Below are positions 27,301 through 42,000 of a stretch of DNA of 64,000 nucleotides, piece after piece. Within the stretch, counting starts at the first letter, position 1. Every line of letters begins with the position of its first letter. Source of the stretch: Hemibagrus wyckioides (Eukaryota > Chordata > Actinopteri > Siluriformes > Bagridae); contig NC_080719.1 of the NCBI RefSeq assembly GCF_019097595.1, positions 10,673,501-10,737,500 of the forward strand. The letters run 5' to 3'. Below the pieces are notes generated by a model. The model was given only the letters and a program-made list of their open reading frames with translations. It was not told the origin of the DNA and did not search any database. The position numbers were made by a program, and so were the translations under genes.

Positions 27301-30300
27301 AGATAAAATTCTTAATAATATTCAACCAAAGTATCCTAGAGTAATACTTCTTTCTAAGAGTGTCACATGAGTGTTCAAAGATATATCGATGGTATGCATG
27401 TGTCAAAGGTAACACACGTACCACAGACACAACCACACACACGTATTGGGAACATGTGAAACTCCAAACAAACTGAAAAGCCAGCTCAGGATTAAAGCAC
27501 TATACCACTGTGCCATTACCCAGTGTAGGATTAGTGTAAATTGGAAATATTTTTTCTGTGATTTGGTCTTCCCCTTGGATTCATACTGATTGAATTTCTT
27601 GAAGTTATTTAAAGTGACAGTATACCAAGCATCCAATTTTCACCTAATCCCACACTCAGTCAATCAGCCAAGACAATATAATATGGGCAGTGTTTGAAAG
27701 CAAAAGTTGGAAGTGATTCAGAGGACAATATTTGATATTTATATATTTAAAAATAACTCTTACAGAACAGATGATGGGTTTTTTTTGAGGCAACTGTGTG
27801 ATTTTATACAGTTTGCTTAATACCTTACTAGAAGCAAACTTCAAGTGCCAAACCTATCTTGGATGATTAGCAATATTTGGGATATTAAAAGTGCTTTATT
27901 GTGCTAAACGTTAATTAGTGTTGAGGTTCTTAATTATCATTTCACCTTCGAGCCAGATCACAGAGCCAGATTACAGTTATGAGCTGTTTAGTGTAACAAA
28001 ACTGCTGATGTCGTGAATGAATATGAATAAAGGAACTCACTTAAGATATCAGGACCCTTGGCTGTGAGTCTCAGACCTCGGCTTCCTAGAGGAACTTCAA
28101 CCACCGTCTTCAGGGCTTTAATAAGAGCAAAGAAACAACATTAAAACATTAGAAGTGAGTCAGTAAGTGATTAAATGAGTCAGTGATTGAATGAGTGAAT
28201 CAGTGGGTGAACTGTTTGTGTTTATGAATAAGTCAGTGAGTGAATCAGTGGGTGAAGTGTTTGAGTCTATGAATGAGTCAATGAGTGAATCAGTGACTGA
28301 ATGAGTGAATCAGAGGATGAGTCAATAAGGGAATGAGTGAGTCAGTGAGCAAAAGAGTGAATCAGTGGGTGAGTAAGTGGTTGAGTCAGTAAGTGATTGA
28401 ATGAGTCAGTGATTGAATGAGTGAATCAGTGGGTGAAGTATTTGAGTCTATGAATGAGTCAGTGAGTGAATCAGTGACTGAATGAGTGAATCAGAGGATG
28501 AGTCAATAAGTGAATGAGTGAGTCAGTGACTGAATGAGTGAATCAGTGGGTGAGTAGGTGTTTCAGTCTATGAGTGAGTCAGTGAGTGAATCAGTGACTG
28601 AATGAGTGAATCAGAGGATGAGTCAATAAGTGAATAAGTCAGTGAGTGATTCAATGAGTGAATGAGTGAGTCAGTGAGTCAATGAGTGAGTTACTGCATG
28701 TGTGACTGAGTTAGTGACTGAATTAATGAGTGAACTGTCTTGCTACTCACAGTCTAGACTGAAAATGTGTTTGTTTAGTCAGACATTTTTGATGATGGTG
28801 GACTGAAGGCCAGATGCTTTATGTCCCACTGTCTCCTCATGCCTGTGTTACCTTTTGGCTCTCGGTTATAGTTGACATATCTAGACCTGCTGGAATCCTG
28901 GCCTGCACTCTTTCAAAATGTACACCCGTTTAAACCAGTGTTTGATAAGAGCATACCATATAATCCTTTCACTCTCTCTTTTAAGCTGTGTGTATATTCC
29001 TGATCCCTGATCCTGACACACTTCTTCAACTATGGCTCTTATTTTCCCTCCGCACCTGCCTGATTTAGCCCGATGCTTTACACTATGCATACTCAGCTGC
29101 TGGGTATGGTTCCAAAACAGCTTATGCCCAAGTCTTACCCTTATTTTAGTAAATAATTTCACATTAATTCTGTAGACATGAACATTTAGACAAGCTGTAA
29201 TAATAAAGACTGCTTATGTCACGACTCACACAAATTATGCTTTTTCTGAACATTCAGCAAATTTAGTATTTTTGTCTTCTAAACCTGTACACTGTAATGA
29301 TGTACGCGTATAATCCCACTATTTAGTGTCACTGGTGTTGTTGGTTCATCTTAAGGTTTCTTTTTCCTTGCCACTACCCTCTCCTCATTAGGAATCTACA
29401 TGTTCATTTCTATATAGATGCTTTGTGGCAATGTCTTTTAAAATCCTATACAAATAAATTGAATAGTCCAGGAAGTGAAGCAGAACCCAGGCAGTTTGCA
29501 ACACTTCTCCTAGCTATTTTGGACTGATTACCAGCATCCGTGCCTTGTTAAGGCTTTTTATGCTGACTCTTACAGCTTTGGTGTGCAAGTACTTGAATTT
29601 TCAATTGTTGACGCTTCCTATTCAAGAGCTATTGTAAATTTTAGTGGTTTCACTCTTTGCCTCTATTAGTCTGAGACTTAACCTCTATGCTTTGTTTGAT
29701 TCATTCAAGCCATGCAAATTATTTAAGTGTTGCTTGTTGTTTTTCGTTAGTAAATAAGTGAGTTAGTTATTGGATCAGTAAGTTAGTGAGTAGGAATGGG
29801 AGTGGGTGACTTACGAGAGAAATTCCAGAGACTGGCTGGATTTCCATGAACTATTTCTACTTTTATGACACAACACATCTTATGTAGCTGTTAGATTTAA
29901 TACCAGCATAAATGATTTATTTACGGTGGAAGATTTGAACTGCTGCCAGTTTATTTACTATCCATTCCACTACTTGCCCAGTAAGCCCCTTCGTGATGAC
30001 TGAGGAAAGCCCCTGTCATATGAGGACTGAAGGTTCACGAGAGACACGTCATTATTAATGCATTTTAACAAGGAGGAAAGAGAAAATTTGCCCGGTCTGG
30101 CAGTGGCTACCGCATCCAGAGGTGGAACTGAGCCAGAGTCTCGGGTGCCCCTGAAAATAATCACTTTTGGAAAGTCCTGGAATTTAATGCATATAATAAT
30201 GGAATAATGTTTTGAGGCCTGGTCAATGGTGTGGGAAAAATAATATATGTTTCAAATGAAGCATGTTGTGAAACTTGCCAGTCCAATGTGGCGCCTAGGT

Positions 30301-33300
30301 TATTTTGAGAGAATAGATGATGGACTTAAATTTGGTGAATGGTTTTAAAACAAAATGACAAAATCCACAAGCAATGTGCAGAGTACTAAAATCTCAAACA
30401 TATGGTGCAAATACAAATAATAAGAATTATTATTCTTTTAGAATCATAAAACATTAAAAAACACTTTCACTTGTTTTTGCAGTTTCTCTTTGTAGATATT
30501 TTGAATATCGGGCTATATTCAGAGTTGATTTATGTGAGTCACTGCTTGATTCACTGCTCCACTTTCACAAATAGCTTTGTGTGCTCGCAATTCATTGCAC
30601 CTCATGCACTTTGTTAAGAAGCACTTTCTGTAACACTGTTCCACAGTTCCACTGTTGCTACAGTAACATGTGCTGGGCCCAGTATGCCGAAAATAGAGGC
30701 ATGTCTCAGTTATGCTCCATTCTGACCTTAAATTTAAAGCAATTTTTCTTGCTCAATATTTGCCAAAGTGAGGAGCACTAAATCCAGTGGAACTATCAGA
30801 ATGTTTGACTTGTGCCTGAATGTTTGACCAAATATGTCAAGCTGAAATGTATTTTTGAGCTGTAAATACAAAAAAAAAAGAAAGAAAGCCATTTAAAACC
30901 TATATTTTATATATGTAAGTCCACAAAAAGGTTTTTATTTGGAGGACATTGGAGGAGACAGCTTGGTCAGAGATGTTGCTTATCTTAAAGGTCTATGAGC
31001 ATTGCTGATGTGTGCTTTAGTCAGCTTACCCTTCAATCCCACATTAATAAAAACCTTTGGCATTTATTTATTTTTAACTAATTTGACCATTTTTTAAATA
31101 TTAAAAGTGAGATAAAAGATTCTGTCCCACACACATTATGATTTTGTGATCTCCATTTAGCATGTCATGATTTCATTACGCATGTGAATGAAAATCTAAA
31201 TAATAGGTGAAGAAATCTAAATAAAGGGATGGACTGTTTTATAAGCTTCAGATTAATGAGGCTGAAATTTGCAGTGATTATTGTAGTAATTACAACAATG
31301 ACAACTGCATGTTCGTGCTAAACATATTCACAATACGCTAGTGTTCTACTAGGTACAGCTTCCATTTTCATTCATATATTCAGTTATTATTTTTTATTCT
31401 CCTTTTGTTTTTCTAGCAAATTTGACAGCAAAGTGGAAAAGAAAAAAATACATACACATTTTATTTTATATAACTGTACACCTACTCATTCATGTCCTCT
31501 GACATCGCTCCACAACAAGATACTTCCTTGAGAAAACAACTGTCACTCATTTGATGCAAACACTTGTGTATGAAACTCTCAGATCAGGGAAATCAGCCTG
31601 TCTGCCACAAACAACAATATAGCAGTTAAAGTAACTGAGATCCTACTTCATAACCTGAATCTCTTAATCTGTATTTGCGTGATTGTATACATCGTACTGC
31701 TGCCATATGGTTGGCTGATTAAAGGCGGGTCTGGGGTAACTTAGTGGTTAAGGTGTTGGACGACCACTCAGAAGGTTGTAAGTTTGACTCCCAGATCCAC
31801 CAAGATGCCACTGCTGAGCCCATAATTGCTCAGTTGCATATAGTATAAAATGAGATAAAAATGTAAGTTGCTCTGGATGAGGGTGTCTGTCAAATGACAT
31901 AAATGTAAAGTAAATGATTCGCACGAATGTGTAGGTGGATAGGTGTTCCTAATGAAATGCTAAGTGTACATTACATATTACAAGTATTTTTAGAATGTGT
32001 TAAAGACTTTACATGTAGATGTTGAAATTTATTTTAATGCTTCTGGCACGTTACCAAATGGATAAATGCACTGACAAATGTGAACATGTGAAGGTCCAAA
32101 AAGTCAAAAATGAATAATAAAGCACAGACTGCTGCTGTGACTGTTATTCTGCACTCGTCTTTCAGGAATGCAGTAGAGAGCCAGGACAGAGTGGAGGAAT
32201 GAAGCACAAGTGCCAGTGACTCGTTAGAAACGTTTTTACTACTTATTAATAATGTAAACGCAAAAACAACAAGCCGGCAAGATCCTGAATGCCAGCCAAT
32301 GCGACAGAAGATCCTGGAGAGTGAAAACTATCAGATTACTCAAGCTTACTGTGAAGTGCATAAAGGAACCCTGGATGTAGTCGTGACGAGCGGTGAGTTA
32401 TTAGCTAGACGCCATTTATTAGAGGGAGCTCAATGCTTTTTGGATTAGGTTACGTTGAGATTTAAAAGAAAATAGCACGGCAGTCTAGAAATGCCAAATG
32501 GTCTACTACTTCTTAATCTGAGCGCTCGGACATTTAGCTTGATGGGAAAAAAGAGCTTTTGGATGAGGAAGAGGACTTTAGCATGATCTGGCAGATTAAA
32601 TACAGATATGAAGACCTTTCCAAGAGCAATACAAAACTTTGTCTCCACTGGAGCCCATCTAATATGTAGCATGGCACTTTTTCTTTTAAACAAAACTTGG
32701 AATTAGGGTAATTTAAGAGAAAAATGCCATGCACGTTTGAAAGCAACATTTTAGCTACGCTAGGGTTCAGTGCGCTGGTCTACATATTTACAATGTAGCT
32801 ACAGAGACACAGAATGGTGTGTATGAAGCACACGATGTTCAGCAATTGTGTCTGAATAAGGTCCAATAGTCCAGCAGCTCTTTTTTGGGTTTAGTGGAGT
32901 GTTATTTTGAAGCATTATTAAATCATATCATTATAAACCTTAATTAATATAAAGTGGAGTGCACTCTCTCTTGGTCAAGGAGATTGAACAATTTGTCACT
33001 TAAAATCAAACCGATTATGCAGTTCAACATTGAAACGACTGTAAACTGGATCCTATTCAAATACTGGCAGCATTAAATGTATATGTCATACGAGGATATG
33101 TCAAAAAAGCAAATACAAATCTAATTTATGATAATTATTGTAAGGTTACAAGCTAAAATACTAGCATTGCTTGCTTTTGTTCCTTCGATCCACAATTCAC
33201 TTACTCGATACATGGAGTGAATTTTGCCTCACTTGTAAGGCAATCTAATAAATAAATGTTAAAGAGTGGGCAGACAGAAAGAACTGAGGTATGGCACTGA

Positions 33301-36300
33301 AATGTAATTCAAACAACTGCAACGACTAGCAAGGCCTTCCAATCATATCAAACGATTATCAAATATGTCTAGAAAAGTCAAAAAGTCGGTGAGCAAATCC
33401 AAACGCCCATGATGCCAAGAAAGAAAGAATTACAGTAAGTGTAACAGATTATTATTGGCCTTTTCTAAAAACGCAACCCATTAGTGGCCTCATACGGAAT
33501 CGATAATTCTTTACAAGCACCCGAAAATATCCTCTTTCCCAGCATGTGAAACAATATGTTCGTCTGGCTGAGCCGTAAAACCCAGTATGCAAATAAACCT
33601 GCCAATTCTTGCAAAAGAACAGAGATCTCGAAGAATGTACAACCAGCCTCGGAATGTTCGCAAACCCTCTGCGCCCTTCAAAGAGCCCTTTATCCTTGAC
33701 CTGGGATATGGCCCTGATTAAAATAAGCACACTTCACTTAACTACCACAAAATCATAACGAGACACAAAGTCAATATTTTAAAATCGTGCCTGAACAGCT
33801 CCATCAAATAACCAAAGACATTTATGAAAATCTAGAGGCACTTCACTGCTGGAACTATCCAAAGTGCCAACGAAAAAGAAACATAATACAAACCTATGTT
33901 CAGTTTTTGAGGATGTTTATTCTGTTTCATTTTTACCCACCAACTTTCTCGATTTTATGTCTAAATTGGATAACTGTATTGCTCTCTTGACCAGACAGAC
34001 TGTGGCATCATCAAACGAGTTGATAGCATGAATACAACGTGGCCACACGTGTACTTAACTACAGTAATGATTAACAAAATGGTCTTAGGAACTCTCTCTT
34101 GGCCAATATTGTGTGTATGTCTACCCACAATGCCTACAGTACATCAAAGCCTACAATGAGCTTTGAGCGGGGGGAGAAAGCCGGTAAAAACCGTAGCTGG
34201 AGGATATCTCAGAAACACAAGAAGAACATGCAAACTCCATTCATGCACAGTGGAGGCATAAATCAACCCCCTAACCTGTACATTTGATCATTTATGCAGT
34301 TATCCAATCAACCAATCATGTGACAGTAACACAATGAAATTTTTCTAAGACAGGTTAAGAGCTTTATTTAAGACAGTTGAAGACTGGAAAACGACCAGAT
34401 GATTTATCTTATCTTGTCTCCATGTACAATGAGATTTTTTGTTTTTGGCTGACAGGAGTAGAACCGGAAGTGATCTTCCAGCTTATCCACCTCAACGTTT
34501 GATGTTTTGTGCATACTGAGATGGCTCACAATTGAAAAGCATGATTATATGAGTTACTGTATACTTCATGGCAGCTCAAATCAATCTAGCCAGTTATCCT
34601 CTAACCTCTCATATCAACAATACATTTCTGCTGCTGTCACATGATTGGCTGATTAAATAACTGAATAAATGACCAGGAGATTTCTGAAGATGGTCTGAGA
34701 AGTGTGTTTAAAATGTTTTAGTGTCTGAGTGGTGTGTTTGTGTGTGTGTGTGTGTGAAAGCATTCTGATTCTGTAGAGTGTCTAAACAATGTGCTGAGTG
34801 CTTGAGTGTGTGTGAGCACATACGTTCCTCTAACGAGACATGTATCTGTGATTGGCCTCGGATCAGGCGGCAACTCGAGCCATCTCCTCCACACACTCCA
34901 CAGTTATCCGGCTTAGTGTTGCTGCCCAGCTGTCTATCACAGCCCACTTCCTGCCAAGTGGAGAGGAAAAGAGAGCAAAAAAGCAACAGGGCTCATTATG
35001 GAGAATCAGTTGTTTATTGTTAAGTCAGTTTAAATGATATGGATAACTCACAAAAAAAATTATCATGCTATTACTGGTTTTAATCAACATGTCAATGAAA
35101 TGAATTGTACAGAAAATTCAAAAAGGCAGTTTGAAATCCTGAGTAATGTCTTCACAAGTTACACATTTTACTTGCAATTACAATTAATCCATATTATTAC
35201 ATTTTGAGGTGTACAGACATGCAGACAGTCCTGAAGGAGAATCTAAATCCACAGTTTGAGATGTAAAATACATAAAGACTGACGCAGATATTGTCTAGTA
35301 AGTGCAAGAATGTCTGAAAACGTTACTTGAGACCCCTGTTTTTTAATCAGGTACAGGTACATTAGTGTTTGAGCACACTGAGCATTCATTCATGAGCAGT
35401 CTTCCTCTATATATCAATTTCTTTCTAGTTGTCTCGCTTTCTTCTATACACAGCTGCACAGTTCATCTACACTATGAGAAATGTAGTTTCAACCACAAAT
35501 ACTTGTTAAAAAACAGCTAGTTACAGACTTACCTAAACATATGTTAGTCCCAAATATTTCAAAACATTCATATATTGTTTTTCTACTTTAGTCTATAAGT
35601 ATGGGTCATCAGTAAATTATGATATGGCATCTGAGATCAGTAGTATGACACAACTGTATAAAGTATGAAGGAATTATGCATGAGCCAACCTGGGTTTAAA
35701 TATGGTTAGGTCTCATTTTAGTGCTTAATTCATATAATAATGACCCTAGCAGACTCTAATGGATTTGTTTGTAAATTAAGAGGAACACTTTTCCATGAAC
35801 CTTTACCACAGGAATTACTTGGCTAAGTGTTTATACATCAGTGGTGCCAATTTTCCTCCCCAGACCATCCATACTCTCTGAGGAATAGCTTCTGGAATAT
35901 TTCTATGCCATATATTGAATGCATGATATGAAAGCTGGTACTTGCATTTTGCAATGGTAAAAATAGTCAAGAAGTTCTAATATATATTACTGTACTCAAA
36001 AACAACAGTTATATATGCAGTCATATATATCCCATAAACCAATGATGTGACAGTATCACAATGTGAAAAAAAAAATACAGAAAGGAGATAGTTTTAGATT
36101 GGAAAAACAGTGTCTGTGCCCACTGTAGCCTCAGATTCCCATTCTTGGCAAACAGAAGTGGAACCTTTGCAGCCCATCTGCCGCAAGGTTCACCATTTTG
36201 TGTGCTGTGAGATGCTTTTCAGCTCACCGCAGTTGTAAAGTGTGGTTATTTGTTTAGCTGTAGCTTTCCTGCCAGCTCATCTCTTCTGTCGCAGCTGCAA

Positions 36301-39015
36301 GGCACTTTCACCTGCTGAACTACCGCTCACTAGATGCCTTTGTTTTATATATCATTCTGTGTATACTATGGAGACTATTATGTGTGAAAATTATGGGAGA
36401 TCATCACATTCTGAAATATTCCAACCAGATCGTCTGGTACCAGCAAACATGCCATGCCAACTGACGCTTTTGACTTCATTCACTTTTTGCATTGCAATGG
36501 TGTCACATGACTGGATAATTAATAATTGAAGGTCTCTGATCAAATGGTCAGATCGACAGACAGACAGATATAAGGGATGTTTCTTTCTGAAACCTAGCAA
36601 GATCTAAATGGTAATTTCCTGAAATCTTGTAGACACCCAACTCAGATATGTTCGATTAACAGAGAACTGATGAGAAAAGATAACTCCTCACCTGACATAT
36701 ACCATTAATACACATATCCAGAGAATCTGCTTTACACCGCGTGCCATCCAGCACTTTAGGCGCCAGTTCCACCACTAAGCTCTTCCCTCGAGCCTGGCAC
36801 TTGAGAGCACAAGGAGATATTGGGTCATAGCTCACTGGAATCCACTCATATGTCTGTCCCTGGTATTTGATGTCATTGTGGGCGGAGCACTGCTGAGCTC
36901 TGAAGTCACCTGACTCGACAGGACAGTCCTTATCAGAGAAACAAACACTTATTAGTTTTCTTAATTATTCTTTCTAAACATTGTCAGAGCACACAACAAA
37001 TATAGTCAAACATCAATGTTCCCATAATTATACATAGTGCATTCTCTTTGAAAATGAGATGTAATTTTAGAATAAGTTAATAACATATTTGCTAAGTTTT
37101 TTTTAGATAGCTAGTTAAGGTGTATACAAAAAAAGTTCACAACCCTTTTGTTATTTTTTCTTTTTGTTTTACCATGCTCTAGAAGCTGGGTTTTTTTTTT
37201 TTTCAGAGTTATTTTTTTAAAGCAATATATACTTTTTATTCAGCGCACTGCTTGTGTGATTTGCTTTTTTAATAAACAGTTGACTGTTATTAATAACATG
37301 ACATAACCCAAGCAATCTGAAACCCATTCCAAATAAATTGTATTTTATTCATTATCCACAATTGCTCCAGGGATTCCTGATTTCAATTCAGGGTCTATTT
37401 TGGAAACATAGCCTTTATCGGTTATCTTGCTATGTAATCAAGCTCCTGGATGTTAGGAAATCCAATCAGTTAAAGCCAAAATTTTTGCCCAATCTTGACA
37501 TATTGTATTGGTAAGGATAACTTTGCAGGTGTGAGCTCAGATGAATAGTCAGGTTTTTTTAAGAGCCCATATCTTATAGTATTACCTTACCCAAGTATTT
37601 ATTTCACACTTATTTTTTTATTGAAGAGAAAATAGGTAACTATACATAGTATTTGTTTAATCATGTCATGACCACACATACATCAAAGTTCTCACATCTA
37701 ACTATATATATATATATATATATGTAACTGTATATAATATAATTGAATATACTGAATATATAATATAATTCAGCAAATAAAACTAATTGGGGAAAATTAA
37801 ATAGAATTTGTGGGTTTTGTAATGATTAATTTTCAAAATGTAAGGAGTAAATAAAAATATCTTGGAATTTTTCACTACTATTCATCCATCCATCCATCCA
37901 TCCATCCATCTATTGTCTATACCCGCTTTACTCCTAATTAGGGTCACAGGGATCTGCTGGAGCCTATCCCAGGGGCCACCCTGGACAAGTCACCAGTCCA
38001 TCACAGGGCCACACCATATAGACAGACACCCACTCCTATGGGCAATTTAGAATTACCAATCTACCTAATGTATATGTTTTTTTTTTTTACTGTGGGAGGA
38101 GTACCCGGAGTAAACCCACGCAGGCATGGGGAGAAAATGCAAACTCCACACAGAAAGGCCCCTGCCTGTTCGAACCCGGGATTCGAATCCAGGACCTGTG
38201 AGGCAACAGTGCTAACCAATCAGCCACCGTCCTGCCCACACACAAGTAATCAGTTTCAATAAAAACTGTAACTGTAACTTCCAAAACTGTAATTAAGTGC
38301 AGTAATAAAGTACAATTCATCCGCCCTTGTTTGTTAACAGAAACATAATTTATTAACACACTTTTGTTAATGAACTTGCCCTTGCTCATGATTTCCAACC
38401 CCTTATTGTTTATAAATTTACAGCACTTAATAGAGGCTATTAAATAACAATTTGCACACAAATTGGTGCTTACAGTTTGTGTCAAAAACTCCAGGCTTTA
38501 ACTAAACGTTAGTGTCAGACACACATCAGTTGCATCAAGATGTTTTTTTTTTTTTTTTTACACTGAGCCTCCTGATGTACATACATCTGGCCCAAGATTA
38601 AGAAAATAGAAACTTGCAAGATTCTGTCACACACATACTTTCTTTTCACAGTGCTTTCTCAATCACCCCAAACTTGCCAGTCTTAAGAGTAAATGAATTA
38701 TGTGTTAGAAACAGGCAGCTGAATACAGACTAGTCTTCTTTTAGACCTCTCCAAAAAAATCTACTTTATAATTACAAATTAAATATAATTTAATTTGTAA
38801 ATATAATTACAAATTGCAAATTACATCAGTCATACAGGTGTGTTTACATCCACACTAATCTTTATGATATCAGGTTAAAATAGTTACTATATATTAGGGA
38901 ACCTAATGAAGACACCTGAATTTTAGTCCAGCAGTCAGGTTTTTAAGCACATTTACATTAATTATTAATTCGGCATGAGGCAGGTTTTCTACATCAGTGC
39001 ACATTCTACCCATCC

Positions 39016-39089
<74 letters not shown>

Positions 39090-42000
39090 CAAAGTCATCA
39101 GGATACTCCTGTGCTACACAACAGAGAAGTGCTCTATTGCTGGAAGGTTGCTAGATTGAATTCCTACAAAGCCACCCATGGTCAAGGAAGCAAGAGGGAG
39201 ATGTACTTTCTTACCCCTGTCAGACACTAAATTATGGTCATCTGTGAGTTGATATATGTGAAAGAGAGTAGATTGTGCTTTCCTCTGAGTTTTTTATGCT
39301 ACTCTGTGATTCAAAAACATTTTAAAAATGTGGATTTATATGTCTCAGAGCATGTGTTCATTTCCATTCTCCCAGTTGGTCTATGATAGAGGAGAGCTGG
39401 CTGGTTGATCCCAATCAAATTGACCAAAAATCCACAAAAAATGGATATCAGATATGGTGATCATATACAGCATATAGTGGAACTCAGGTGCTTTTTGGTT
39501 TTTGGATTTTAAACGGTAACTTTGAGCATAACAATGCTTTTAGCTCCATTAATAAATGATTATAATCTAGGATTACATACGAGTGTGAGAGCAGTAGCGG
39601 CTGAAAATATTTATGCTCACACGAACACATAGTAAACTCAATCAAGCATACTCTGTAAGAGAGAGAAAATTATTTAAACATGAACTCAACTGGATAGTGC
39701 TGGATTCATTTCATAATTTACACGGATCCTGCTTGTCAAATGTAGAAAGATGCAATAATAATAAACACCAGCAAATTTCATCTCAGCCCATTCATCTATT
39801 AACATATTGAACCAGATTATTTTCTGGTCTTTTAGTGTTAAAACATATTTGAATTAGTTTATCCATGCATGCTAGTTAATACTTTAGCTACCAAACATAT
39901 ATAACTAACATATGCTTAATGTGGTTGTTATTCACTCATGCATGGATTTCTGGAAATAAACAAACTACAGAGATAAATCCCAAATACTTTTTTTTATCAG
40001 TAATGGCTTAAAGCAAGTTTGAATTCTGTCATATTGTATGGTAACTTTTTTCCAATTATTTTGCACATGTAAACATAAAGAAATTTAGAGACAGTGATTG
40101 GCAGTGTGGTCAGGGTGGGGCTGAACCAGCGGTGTGGAACAGCAGGCATGCTTTAAATGATCTGAATAAGAAATGACATTCATGCACCTGAGAACCAGAG
40201 CCTAGAGCTAACTCCATCAATATGCTGCTAATAATCATTGACACACAAAGACCCGTTTTTAAGATTCATATTTTTAACACCATCAGTTTGACTATTAAGC
40301 AGTGACTGGTTTTGACCTGGCAACCACAAAACCATTCAAAACCACTTCAATGGTGGAAAAAGAGGCTGCTGATTAAAATGGATGGAAACGGGACAGATGG
40401 CTTCTTGCGTGTTGATGGAGACATGGAGACTGGCTACACAAGAGACATAGATGGAAAAGAAAAGTTTTCCATCTAAATCTATCTTTGAAAAAGATGAAGC
40501 AGGGGACTTTACCATATGCTAGACCACAAGTTATTATTTTTTTAAATGGACAGGAAAATGAAAGACATTTCTATTTCTGGTTAGCTTATAGAAGACATAC
40601 TGTACTGTAGCAACAGAGGAGAGTTTAACTTCTATAGAATGTAACAGAGCCACTGTGAGTTCTCTTCTCTCTAAAAAAAAAGCTTCATTATGAAAACTGG
40701 CATTAATAATTTGATCACTTATTTCATTTAAATGAAGATTTATTCGGTTTATTCTGTAGGACAGATGCGCGTCTTGTTTATTAGGTTTAAAGCAAAGAAA
40801 ATGGGATCTGAGACTACACTGAAAATCTGGATCTTTTGTTTATTTAAAACTGGTAATAAACAAAAAGTTCTAAAACAAAGCAGGAAAATGACTATTAAAT
40901 ATTCAAAACGTTGCACAGTTTTAAGCCACAATGCTAATGTAAACAAATGTGTTACACTCCTTGTTAAAGTCTTATTCTTTGCACTGTTCAGATGATACAC
41001 CAGTGGACTTTTATCCAACATATATCATTAGGTTTTACACAAACGTCTGGAGTCTGTAGTTAGCTCAAGTTAAGAAAATCTGAAAACCAGGTAAATATTT
41101 TCATGATTCTCACTCATGTTGTTAAAGCTGATAAATTTAATGGCATATAAATTAATAATCGCAAATAGAAGCAGGTTTACTAGTAGCCTCAGACTTCTGG
41201 ACCCCATTGTATGTACATAATTTCTCATGTACTGCCCAAACTACCAGTCCACTGGACGAACTTTAGGTAATTTTACTTGTCAGGTCAACTACAGTTGCTT
41301 TTAGTCCACTAGAGCAACACTGGGTAAATTTGTTCAGTGGATCAATTCTTGTTCATTTTTGGCTGAAAAAGCAATATTTTCAAAACCATACTTCAAAATC
41401 TTATAACAGTAAAGGAAAACTAAATCTGAAACTGGATAAAAAAAAAAACTATATGTATATTGGGTGTCCACAAACTTTTGTCCATATAGTGTATGTGTTT
41501 AACATGTCTCATATGGACTTACTGTGTTGCTGCAAGTCCTGTAACGGATATTTCTTCCTTCACAATTCCTGCAGAGGAAAATAAATAAATGAATAAATAA
41601 CATGACTTGTAAATATAAATGTTGCTGCTTGTAAAAGTTCTTTCATGAGGAATACATCAGACATGGAAACCAAATTAACACTACTCTACTTAGCAAAGTT
41701 GCCTTATTGACCAAAAACCTCATTTTCGCTTATATAGCAATATAGCAATAATTTTTAACATTCAGTTTGGCATCTAAATGTTACGTTCATCATAGTTTTC
41801 AGTATCATGACAGTGATAGCCTAAGAGGTCCTCCTATTTCTTAAGAATGATTTCACTCTCAGCCCAAAATGAGCCTGAACATCATCTCTGCAATTAAAAT
41901 AAAAATGTTGGTTGTTGTAAAAATGTATGTTCGTTACAATAATTGAGCCAAGTATTTACATTAGGTTGAGAGGAAACTGTGATATTATGAAATTAGGATA

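Larger units (their letters stand above)
21838..28040. other. Intron between exons e and f (6.2 kb)
   Basis: Contains the intact-frame Tc1 element and its TA repeat (23070-24388). The regions 21838-23050 and 24400-28040 have short TG runs (22650, 25830, 27090) but no gene I can support. A 57-nt exon-like segment at 25680-25736 is discussed in the findings. Confidence 0.8.
28116..34823. other. Intron between exons d and e (6.7 kb)
   Basis: Contains the minisatellite 28153-28736, a family D fragment (31560-31725) abutting a SINE (31726-31915), a SINE fragment (34165-34285) and a fold-back element (34287-34673). The stretch 28750-31550 and 31920-34160 shows no gene I can support. Confidence 0.85.
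36929..41522. other. Intron between exons b and c (4.6 kb)
   Basis: Contains short TA and poly-T runs, a family 3 SINE (37870-38240), an AT-rich inverted repeat (38772-38800), a (CAAT)n microsatellite and a Tc1-like end near the exon b donor (41452-41505). No gene in 39230-41450. Confidence 0.85.

Noticed and set aside
28153..28736. CRISPR-like array of direct repeats
   Set aside because: Repeats are contiguous, degenerate tetranucleotide-based units without unique spacers, in an animal intron.
31726..31800. Possible functional tRNA gene
   Set aside because: A and B boxes are present but the sequence cannot fold as a full cloverleaf by eye, and it continues into a SINE body and tail.
33452..33730. 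92-residue minus-strand frame, and 32445-32693
   Set aside because: No homology that I recognise, no splice context, and lengths expected by chance in this much sequence.
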